The notes beneath the pieces are model-generated. The model had not been told where the DNA came from. It worked only from the letters and a program-made list of their open reading frames with translations, and ran no database searches. The position numbers and the translations under genes are program-made. 64,000 bases of DNA from Bacillota bacterium (GTDB lineage: Bacteria > Bacillota > Clostridia > Peptostreptococcales > Anaerovoracaceae), in contig JAGAHX010000035.1 of the NCBI GenBank assembly GCA_017626845.1, forward strand, positions 1-64,000. The letters are read 5' to 3'. Below are positions 43,801-49,916 of this stretch, in pieces (positions within the stretch are counted from its first letter, which is position 1; the number at the start of each line of letters is the position of its first letter).

Positions 43801-44107
43801 GACGTTTTTCTTCTTCGTCATAAAATTCTAAGGCAATATGTGTTACTACATCACCCGTGCGCAGACATTCCTGCGATTCCATGCCAAGCTTGCCGCGCAC
43901 ATATCCTTCCAGCCGACGTGCGCCGTCCTCATTTGCAGCCAGATTAAATTTTGTCCTACCGCCAGTCAGAACATATTGCACAGCATCCAGAAGAGTAGAT
44001 TTCCCTGCACCATTGTGTCCTGTAATCAGAATGTTTCTGTTCACCTCGATTTCACTGCAGGTAAACATGTGCCAGTTAATCAGCAGGATCTTCGTCAATA
44101 ATTTCAT
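40868..44107 (-). CDS. jetC: Wadjet system SMC/MukB-like ATPase JetC
   Basis: A 1079-residue SMC-like motor. The N-terminal half-ATPase has Walker A GHNGAGKST at residues 30-38. Long heptad-repeat coiled coils (about 215-430 and 600-860) flank a hinge (about 450-590). The C-terminal half-ATPase has the ABC signature SGGETQTPFY at 979 and Walker B CLVLFDEAF near 1009. It extrudes DNA loops and recognises small circular DNA. The start is set at ATG 44107, which has GGGAGGACG upstream; ATG 44125 has none. It overlaps jetB by 32 bases. Confidence 0.94.
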   Translation of the reverse strand: MKLLTKILLINWHMFTCSEIEVNRNILITGHNGAGKSTLLDAVQYVLTGGRTKFNLAANEDGARRLEGYVRGKLGMESQECLRTGDVVTHIALEFYDEEEKRPFVLGAVIDLPEGGRCSEHFYVIYKTKIQKRFYIPKGNEVCNKRAFESSLRRSDLKYYFAQNKGDARRLVSTTFGLHSKYSDLIPRALAFKPIGDLNDFMFRFLLPEEKVNIDSLRENVRLYRNFEQTLQEQQERLAMLESIDASGRKIEELELGLKISSYINGRIFVNQNKTRLEELHRESASHQHSLRVCEEKEASLRGLQEDIDRQIAGINSQISTMDPGGRIPALEERKRFMMRSFAESQRWLANFQKSYKQDLINLERMRVMEGVARPEADDITDPAIISFLQSMRDRISRLKEENVSRRTEINIELAKAQKDVSEIVERVKVLEQRKHPYEKNVQSLIEILTEQLCKVAGREIHVKPFCEYLEVADEQWRDALEGYLNTQRFDLFVEPAFFRAASRIYEQFKGSLGIYGVGIVDAGKLEAYSEIPKGTLAEKVSVDNIYARRYANLLLGRVVCEEDVELLNTHIQAITPSCMVYRNFTVRAIHPSVYRKPFLGLKAVEMQLVTAREELSQKKTALQLVNRRKKDAEDQKGILDVMDLSYVDSFAQNQQQYITVRDELDAVSRQLEELQNDPNWLTLTRQKEELEVSRSTYTTEIANIQSKSSMLKSELMNMQREEEEILNSLQVIETAEAAAKDELLDYQAEVDRTYESLQKNARYDFNRMAHQNNLRKKQIEDDLSNVIRVLKDEMHDFNLRTSFGFEESLEALGQYRQHYLKLRTVEIEKVRNQSIEARIKCEKSFQEDFISTLRDRINQAKKSLKQLNRSLEDKDFQGDHYAFVVGPSNDPAFSLYYRILCSGEDFQRNTIFMEELSEHNRKLMEELFTKLVATDNGERNERLLQDFTDYRKYMHYDIKITHANGQVTMFSKVNREKSGGETQTPFYVIIAASFDQLAQNRRVASTGCLVLFDEAFNNMDENRIEALMKFYRSLNIQLMIAVPEGRVRNIMPYSDTTLLLVKTQNCITNKAIIHEIES

Positions 44108-44714
44108 TGGCGTCCTCCCTTCCATAACTACGGATCAGCTTATCGATCTCCGAGATTTCCTCATAAGGGACCGCATACAATAAACTGGGGTACAAGATAA
44201 GCATCGATTCATCTCGTTCCAATTCTCCGATGTTTTCGATCAGATTAAACCGCTTCAGAATGCGCAATATGTTTCGGAAATCCGTTTTGTTCATACGTTT
44301 TGTAAACCATCCGATCTCCTCTATCTCGAAATGAAGTTCCTCTACGGATATCACGATATTCTCATGCAGAGAGATCTCTTTCGCCTTTTGTGCGTAAAGT
44401 TTACGCAGCAACAGCAATAAGACACTCTCGTTTAATTTCAAATTCAGATGGTTGTAATGTTCAAGGCTTTTCAATTGCACAACTTTCTCTGTAGGATGTA
44501 CGATTACTTCATAGTCTGTTATAGCAAAATAATCCCTGTACAAACTAGTCATCCGTTCGATGGAGTAATAATCTTCCCGATCATTATCCTTTTGCCCACA
44601 CAAAAAACTGGAAGACAAAAGTTTGTTTGCAATTCTGGAGAATTCAGTTCTCTCCGTTTCCGTTAAACGTGCGTAATTTTTTGCGAACTGTTGTGCACTT
44701 CTAGACTTATCCAT
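44076..44714 (-). CDS. jetB: Wadjet subunit JetB (MksE/MukE-like KITE protein)
   Basis: A 212-residue winged-helix KITE-type subunit that binds the kleisin and DNA. It has the MksE-like flow: FSRIANKLLSSSFLCGQKD near 27-45, YRDYFAITDYEVIV near 59-72, LNLKLNESVLLLLLRKLYAQK near 87-107 in two parts, and an acidic tail. ATG 44714 is preferred over 44780 because SD AGGAGAAG precedes it and the 8-base overlap with jetA then matches the other joints of the operon. It resembles the DUF4194/DUF6063 class; which one needs a profile search. Confidence 0.85.
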   Translation of the reverse strand: MDKSRSAQQFAKNYARLTETERTEFSRIANKLLSSSFLCGQKDNDREDYYSIERMTSLYRDYFAITDYEVIVHPTEKVVQLKSLEHYNHLNLKLNESVLLLLLRKLYAQKAKEISLHENIVISVEELHFEIEEIGWFTKRMNKTDFRNILRILKRFNLIENIGELERDESMLILYPSLLYAVPYEEISEIDKLIRSYGREDANEIIDEDPAD

Positions 44715-46083
44715 TATTTCTTCTCCTGAAACGGAACTGTCTAAACCGGTATCCATTCGCATGGATCTCCTGGTCTTCATTGATCACGCAAAGCGGACTG
44801 TTTTCGTCGCTGGCATAAAGGTATCCCAGTACCATAAAAGTAAACTCATCAAAGCTGGAAACAGCCAAGTCAGATGCCAGAATCTCATCATTATCTTTGA
44901 GTTGATCCAAGAAAAAGCCTTCGACATTCTTCCTGGAAAATCTGCGTTCCTGTTCCAACAACTTCTGAAAACTGCGAAGAGCCTCTTCATCTATAGTCGG
45001 CTCATCAGCAAAACTTTGCTTCACGCGCAGTCTCTTTTTCTTTGGGGTATATAAGGAATCGTCATCCAAATATATGACACGATACAAAGAAAACAAATCC
45101 GATGGTTCAATACGTCCCGCAAGTAACGCTTTTAGCACCCGGTTGATTTTCCCTTCCAAATCATCATGAGCTTCCAGTAAAAATGTGATCCTGGCCAACG
45201 CAGAATGGATGTATCTGTTATTTTTATGATCGATCTCATCCATCAGCCCATCAATGGATTCAAAGCAAATTTCAATATAATCCATCTGTTCCTGGATTCG
45301 ATTGAAAGCCTCTTCGTAAGTTTCTCCTTTGCGTTCTGCACGCTGGCGGGTAATCGAATCCATCAATACAGTATCCGTCCCGATCTCAATCATTCGATCC
45401 AGCACATATGCCCGGTATTTCTCAGGGTTATCTTTTGTCGTAAGATTGTAATATGATCGATCTACAACCTTTACTTGATACTCTTCCAGAAGCATCGACA
45501 TCAGCGCTCGCAAATCATCCTTATTTTCTTCGTCTACCAGGCGTTGAATATACTTTTTGATATTCGTATTTAGAGATGCTAATTGCCGGAAAAGGTCCTC
45601 TGTATTCGAATATGCACGCTCTAATGCTATGTCGCCATGAAGAGAATCGACTGACTTGAGCAATTGGTAGATTGTATAGATAAAACCACTGTATTCTTCC
45701 GTTTCTCGGGAACTGATCTTGCGGACAGCTTGCAGAAAATCCACAGCATAATCCTGAAAATGCAGAAAGCGTTGATAATTTTCACCGACTTCTTCCAAAA
45801 GCCAACCACAAGACTTTAATCGGCGCAACACAAATTGAGCGGTTCCACGAGAACCATCCAGAACCTCTTCTCCGGCATCTACGGAAAAGTCCGCTGACAA
45901 AACAACCTCTTCTACCAGATCACAGGCCTCTTCGAAAGTAAGTGTATACGATGTACCAAACTTTGTCGCGGTATAGAGTTTGCTCAACGCCTGTTGCATC
46001 AATTCCCGGTTGACTCCGTAGAATACATGATAGAAATTCCCTGGGAAGGCTGCAAACAGATTGGGATCTTGATCTTTAGACAT
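44707..46083 (-). CDS. jetA: Wadjet subunit JetA (MksF/kleisin-like)
   Basis: A 458-residue, acidic, largely helical protein at the position of the kleisin JetA. The N terminus (FAAFPGNFYHVFYGVNRELMQ split near 10-30) is a winged-helix-like domain; a helical middle and a C-terminal winged-helix (FDEFTFMVLGYLYASDE near 418-434) follow. It bridges the JetC heads and binds JetB. It does not show the DUF3375 pattern of classical type I JetA; it looks nearer to the DUF5716 JetA group common in clostridia. ATG 46083 overlaps the preceding gene by 8 bases. Confidence 0.87.
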   Translation of the reverse strand: MSKDQDPNLFAAFPGNFYHVFYGVNRELMQQALSKLYTATKFGTSYTLTFEEACDLVEEVVLSADFSVDAGEEVLDGSRGTAQFVLRRLKSCGWLLEEVGENYQRFLHFQDYAVDFLQAVRKISSRETEEYSGFIYTIYQLLKSVDSLHGDIALERAYSNTEDLFRQLASLNTNIKKYIQRLVDEENKDDLRALMSMLLEEYQVKVVDRSYYNLTTKDNPEKYRAYVLDRMIEIGTDTVLMDSITRQRAERKGETYEEAFNRIQEQMDYIEICFESIDGLMDEIDHKNNRYIHSALARITFLLEAHDDLEGKINRVLKALLAGRIEPSDLFSLYRVIYLDDDSLYTPKKKRLRVKQSFADEPTIDEEALRSFQKLLEQERRFSRKNVEGFFLDQLKDNDEILASDLAVSSFDEFTFMVLGYLYASDENSPLCVINEDQEIHANGYRFRQFRFRRRNNG

Positions 46084-46564
46084 TCTGGTTTGCCCTCCGT
46101 ATCTGCCTTAAGATCTCAACGCCTCTTTGGGTTAGGTCATTCGATCCAATTCCTTTGGCCTCCTTGATCCGCGCAATAGCCATCGCAGGGTCAAGCGTAT
46201 GATATGGCAGATATAATTGATTTAATTCATCCGGTTTTACGACTTTATAGACCTGCCGGCTGGATATCTGTTCGGTATAACACCAGAATCGATAAAGATA
46301 GCCAATCCAATACATATTATCCGCATTATAATGGCTCTGTCCGTAGGCACTCGGACCATATTGCAGTTCGATTTCCTGGATCGCCTGTATACTGTCTGTA
46401 CTTTCAAACAATATGCCGGATTGATCCATCCGTCTTGCGAATTCAGACAGCATAAAACGGCGGATAAAGATCCGGGAACTGCACGAAGTAAGATGAAGCG
46501 ATTTTTCAAAAATATCTGCCTGAAAACTGCAGGATTTTAGCCCATAAGAATCGATTTGTCTCAT
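46076..46564 (-). CDS. Unrecognised 162-residue protein, possible antitoxin to the DUF3990 protein
   Basis: I do not recognise a family. The chain is helical by composition and has an aromatic block YGQSHYNADNMYWIGYLYRF in the middle (residues about 74-93) and a later stretch PDELNQLYLPYHTLDPAMAI near 111-130. There is no signal peptide or membrane helix. ATG 46564 overlaps the stop of the upstream HTH-DUF3990 gene by 4 bases (ATGA), and its own stop overlaps jetA by 8. Obligate coupling with a putative toxin and the small size suggest an antitoxin or regulator, but this is inference from position only. Confidence 0.75.
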   Translation of the reverse strand: MRQIDSYGLKSCSFQADIFEKSLHLTSCSSRIFIRRFMLSEFARRMDQSGILFESTDSIQAIQEIELQYGPSAYGQSHYNADNMYWIGYLYRFWCYTEQISSRQVYKVVKPDELNQLYLPYHTLDPAMAIARIKEAKGIGSNDLTQRGVEILRQIRRANQNV

Positions 46565-47418
46565 TGCAGAATCTCCTCAATATATTTGCCTTGATTTCGG
46601 TACTGCTTCCTGGCGACTTTCACCTTATCCCGGTTGACAGCATAATTATCTTGTTTCAGCTGCATATACCGATGCTTTTCCGTATCGGAAAGAAAGCAAT
46701 GTTCGAGAAGCTGCACCTGGCGCATCGCCTCTTGCGTACGAAATACATACTGCGTTCCCAAATTGGTTGCAGAAAGACAATGCTGACATTGCACGTCAGT
46801 CAGTTCTCCATCGATAAACTGGTCGATGATCTCGAACATACGGTTATCTGCAATCGGAGCTATAACATAATCGGAATTTTCTACTCTTTCTGCCAGTTTA
46901 CGGACAATTTTAGAATCATTATATGATTCCAACAGATTCCGATAATACGCAACTGTCAGCATCCAATCCTGATCCACATGAAATTCACATCTTTGAAGTC
47001 CTTCAGGATTGAATTTAACCATATAAAGCGAAGCATTCGGATAAGCTGCAACGAATGTGATCGCTTGTTCCATGGTATCTCCGCAATAAAAACCAGGGCC
47101 GAAGTCGTTTTGATTTTTTGCATGTTTTAGATCCGGCATGCCTTCGATTCCTGTTTTTGAACCGTGGAATAGAAGCAATCCATTGGAAGCAGAGGTTTCT
47201 TCGGTATAAAGCTGTTCCTTGATCCTATTTAATTGAACACCCTTCGAATAGGTAAACTCGTAGAAAGCTTTTACATTCCTGTCATCCGGCTCATGGCTTT
47301 CGCTTAACCAATTATTCAAGGTTGATCTTGAGATTTTCAATTCCCTCGCAAAATCAGAGTGTGAAAGCCCCAGCAGCTCTATTACAACTTTTATGTCCTG
47401 TGCAAATTGATAATTCAT
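46561..47418 (-). CDS. HTH-DUF3990 fusion: putative ADP-ribosyltransferase-fold toxin/regulator at the head of the Wadjet operon
   Basis: Residues about 5-60 form an XRE-like helix-turn-helix (ELLGLSHSDFARELKISRST, then LNNWLSESHEP). Residues about 80-235 match DUF3990, a family with an ART-like fold: LLLFHGSKTGIEG (His85), NDFGPGFYCGDTMEQAITF (Tyr111), and FIDGELTDVQC (Glu205/Gln210), then LGTQYVFRT. A charged tail follows. The order His-Tyr-Glu resembles the diphtheria-toxin-type NAD site, but activity is not shown. SD AAGGAT precedes ATG 47418. The HTH probably binds the palindromes at 47439-47516. It could be a toxin, an infection sensor or a pure regulator. Confidence 0.85.
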   Translation of the reverse strand: MNYQFAQDIKVVIELLGLSHSDFARELKISRSTLNNWLSESHEPDDRNVKAFYEFTYSKGVQLNRIKEQLYTEETSASNGLLLFHGSKTGIEGMPDLKHAKNQNDFGPGFYCGDTMEQAITFVAAYPNASLYMVKFNPEGLQRCEFHVDQDWMLTVAYYRNLLESYNDSKIVRKLAERVENSDYVIAPIADNRMFEIIDQFIDGELTDVQCQHCLSATNLGTQYVFRTQEAMRQVQLLEHCFLSDTEKHRYMQLKQDNYAVNRDKVKVARKQYRNQGKYIEEILQ

Positions 47419-47438
47419 AAAGGTATCCTTTTTGCAAA

Positions 47439-47516
47439 CTTATTTGTACAAAATTATACAAACAAGATTCGTACTTGTCAACAAACTTGTTTGTATAAAA
47501 TTGCACAAACAAGTTT
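47439..47516 (-). promoter_or_regulatory. Perfect consensus promoter of the Wadjet operon framed by two long palindromes
   Basis: TTGACA (47481-47476) and TATAAT (47458-47453) are exactly 17 bases apart. Palindrome 1 (47439-47466, arms CTTATTTGT/ACAAACAAG, one mismatch) covers the -10. Palindrome 2 (47483-47516, perfect 12-bp arms AAACTTGTTTGT/ACAAACAAGTTT) ends next to the -35. Both have 10-base spacers and their centres are 47 bp apart. This fits tight repression by the operon's own HTH protein. Confidence 0.88.
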
Positions 47517-47522
47517 CAACGA

Positions 47523-47552
47523 ACAAAATAACCGGTGAATCTTCCACCGGTT
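47523..47552 (-). terminator. Terminator of the carD-to-mrnC operon
   Basis: AACCGGTG (47530-47537) and CACCGGTT (47545-47552) pair around a 7-base loop. On the minus strand ATTTTGTT follows, a modest T-tract. It separates mrnC from the Wadjet promoter by only about 14 bases. Confidence 0.7.
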
Positions 47553-47556
47553 ATGA

Positions 47557-47946
47557 TTATGCCTTTTCAATAGTCTCCGCCGCCCGCTCCATCAGCTCCG
47601 CCAGCCGTTCGCTTTGGCCGGACAGATACAGGTAGCCGAGCAGGGCTTCGAAGGCGGTAGCCATCTTGTAGGTGAGCGGGTCTGCGTTCTTCGGCTTGGA
47701 AGTGATCTTATGGTTGCGGGCGCGATGCACCACGACCTGTTCGTCTTCCGTCAAATCGTCCAGCATCTCCCGCAGCGAAAGCTCCTGCGCCGCCGCCTTC
47801 ACGTAGCGCACGGCTGCCCGGTGCATCTTATCCGCCCCGGTCTTGCCGCTCCGCAGGATGCGCTCCCGGATAAACCGCTCATAAACAGCATCGCCCATAA
47901 AGGCCAGGGCGATGCTGTTGTAGTTTTTATAGTCGACTTCTCTCAT
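47557..47946 (-). CDS. mrnC: Mini-ribonuclease III
   Basis: A 129-residue RNase III-fold protein lacking the dsRNA-binding domain, which trims 23S rRNA ends in Firmicutes. Marks are NSIALAFMGDAVYERFIRE near 9-27 (catalytic Asp) and YKMATAFEALLGYLYLSG near 92-109 (catalytic Glu in FEALLGYLY). The ATG follows the cysS stop with no gap, the standard cysS-mrnC pair. In other Firmicutes rlmB follows directly; here the acquired block begins instead. Confidence 0.95.
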   Translation of the reverse strand: MREVDYKNYNSIALAFMGDAVYERFIRERILRSGKTGADKMHRAAVRYVKAAAQELSLREMLDDLTEDEQVVVHRARNHKITSKPKNADPLTYKMATAFEALLGYLYLSGQSERLAELMERAAETIEKA

Positions 47947-49428
47947 TTACTGTCCGTCGGCATCGTTCATGATGGCGCGCAGCTTGCCGCCCTGCACCTT
48001 TGCAGGTTCCTTGGCGGGCTCTGCCTTGGGCGCCGTGCGGATGATCTGCACGCCCTGGGGCGTATCCTTCAGCGTAATGCCCATGGCAGCCAGCTGGTCG
48101 CGGATGGCGTCTGCCGTCGCCCAGTCCTTGTTCTTTCTGGCTTCGGCGCGTTTGTCGATCAGTTCCTGCAGTTCGGTATCCACCGCATCCTCGTCGTCCT
48201 TTCTCAGGATGCCGAGCACGCCGGTGAGCTCATCCAGCATCTGCCACATCTTTTCGGCAAATTCCTTGCTGCAGGTCTCCCGCAGGTTCGTGTTGATATC
48301 GCGGATGAGTTCGAAGATCGCACCGATGGCGCCTGCAGTGTTCAGGTCGTCGTCCATGCACTCGATAAACTTGTTCTTATGCTTCTGCAGATCCGCCAGT
48401 TTGTTGGCCTCTTCCGGGGTCATCGCACCGGTGCCGGAAGCGATGGCGCTCTTCAGGTCGCGTCTGCAGTTGCGCATGCGCTCCAGCGCCGTCTTCGCCT
48501 CTTCCATCAGGGTGTCGGAGAAGTTGATCGGCCCTCTGTACTGGGCGGACAGCAGGAAGTAGCGCAGCACTTCGCCGTCGTATTCCTTTAAGATGTCGCG
48601 CACGGTAAAGAAGTTGTTGAGCGATTTGCTCATCTTCTCGTCGTTGACGGTGATAAAGCCGTTGTGCATCCAGTAGTTGGAGAACTTCTTGCCGGACAGG
48701 CCTTCGGACTGTGCGATCTCGTTCTCGTGGTGCGGGAACTGCAGGTCTTCGCCGCCGCAGTGCAGGTCGATGGTCTCGCCGAGATACTTCTTGCTCATGG
48801 CGGAGCACTCGATGTGCCAGCCGGGACGGCCCTTGCCCCAGGGAGAATCCCAGGCGATCTCGTCGGGCGTCTTCTGCGCTTTCCACAGCGCGAAGTCCAG
48901 CGGATCCTGCTTCTTTTCGCCTTCGGGGATGCGGGCGCCGACTTCCAGATTCTCGATGAAGTTGCCGGACAGCAGGCCGTAGCGCGGGAACTTGCGGGTG
49001 CTGTAATAGACGTCACCGTCCACCTCGTAGGCCAGGCCCTTGTCGATGAGGCCTTGCACGAAGGCGATGATCTCCGGCATGGTCTCGCTCACTCTGGGGT
49101 GAACATCCGCCGGGGTGATGTTGAGAGCCTTTACATCCTTAAAATACTCGTCGATATACTTGTTCGCCACGTCCATGGCGCCGATATGCTCTTCTCTCGC
49201 GCGGTTGATGATTTTATCGTCCACGTCCGTAAAGTTCTGCACGTACTTCACCTTCTGGCCTCTGTACTGCAGATACTTTCTCATGGTATCGAACACGACG
49301 AACGGACGGGCGTTGCCGATGTGGATAAAGTTATATACGGTAGGACCGCAGACGTACATCTTGAGTTCCGACGGATCCATCGGAACGAGTTCTTCTTTTC
49401 TGCGGCTCATGGTGTTGTAGATCTTCAT
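47947..49428 (-). CDS. cysS: Cysteinyl-tRNA synthetase
   Basis: A class I synthetase of 493 residues. The HIGH motif is HIGN at 36-39 within CGPTVYNFIHIGNARP. Zinc ligands are in the CGPT..., SAMSKKYLG/IDLHCGGEDLQFPHHENE and later segments. KMSKS is present as DEKMSKSLNNFFTVRD. The C terminus has the typical helical anticodon-binding part, extended by a short charged tail. SD GGAGGAAT precedes ATG 49428; it lies 1 bp after the cyclophilin gene. Confidence 0.96.
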   Translation of the reverse strand: MKIYNTMSRRKEELVPMDPSELKMYVCGPTVYNFIHIGNARPFVVFDTMRKYLQYRGQKVKYVQNFTDVDDKIINRAREEHIGAMDVANKYIDEYFKDVKALNITPADVHPRVSETMPEIIAFVQGLIDKGLAYEVDGDVYYSTRKFPRYGLLSGNFIENLEVGARIPEGEKKQDPLDFALWKAQKTPDEIAWDSPWGKGRPGWHIECSAMSKKYLGETIDLHCGGEDLQFPHHENEIAQSEGLSGKKFSNYWMHNGFITVNDEKMSKSLNNFFTVRDILKEYDGEVLRYFLLSAQYRGPINFSDTLMEEAKTALERMRNCRRDLKSAIASGTGAMTPEEANKLADLQKHKNKFIECMDDDLNTAGAIGAIFELIRDINTNLRETCSKEFAEKMWQMLDELTGVLGILRKDDEDAVDTELQELIDKRAEARKNKDWATADAIRDQLAAMGITLKDTPQGVQIIRTAPKAEPAKEPAKVQGGKLRAIMNDADGQ

Positions 49429-49429
49429 G

Positions 49430-49915
49430 CTATTCCTCCTCGATGGTGACCCGCTTCATTCTCTGGTCTTCGAGAGGCTTGTCCCGGAAATCGCGGCGGG
49501 CAGACACGATCTTGCGGGCAACGTCGAGCCCCTCGATCAGACAGCCGAACGCTGCATACTGCCCGTCCAGATGGGGTGCGTCGTCCACCATGATAAAGAA
49601 CTGGGAACCGCCGGAGTTGGGGTCCATCGCGCGCGCCATGGAGAGCACGCCTGCGGTGTGTTTCAGGTTATTGGGCACGCCGTTGGCGGCAAATTCGCCC
49701 TTGATGTTCCAGCCGGGGCCGCCCATGCCGGTGCCGGTGGGGTCGCCGCCCTGGATCATAAAGCCGGGGATGACCCGGTGAAAGATGACCCCGTCATAGA
49801 AGCCGTCTTTTACCAGCTTTTCGAAATTCGCCACGGTGATGGGTGCGGTCTCGGGATAGAGTTCCGCTCTCATTACGCCGCCGTCTTCCATTTCGATTCT
49901 AACGATCTTTGCCAT
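49430..49915 (-). CDS. Cyclophilin-type peptidyl-prolyl isomerase
   Basis: A 161-residue cytoplasmic cyclophilin without signal peptide. Active-site segments are FHRVIPGFMIQGGDPTGTG near 46-64 (Arg, Phe, Gln), NSGGSQFFIMVDDAPHLDGQ near 97-116, and YAAFGCLIEGLDV. ATG 49915 is used; the reported longer frame has only codons inside the end of proS. It sits between proS and cysS, separated by 1 bp on each side, in the large carD operon. It assists protein folding. Confidence 0.94.
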   Translation of the reverse strand: MAKIVRIEMEDGGVMRAELYPETAPITVANFEKLVKDGFYDGVIFHRVIPGFMIQGGDPTGTGMGGPGWNIKGEFAANGVPNNLKHTAGVLSMARAMDPNSGGSQFFIMVDDAPHLDGQYAAFGCLIEGLDVARKIVSARRDFRDKPLEDQRMKRVTIEEE

Positions 49916-49916
49916 G

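Noticed and set aside
44715-44780. Longer start of jetB at 44780
   Set aside because: It would overlap jetA by 74 bases and lacks an SD; ATG 44714 has AGGAGAAG and an 8-base overlap like the other joints.
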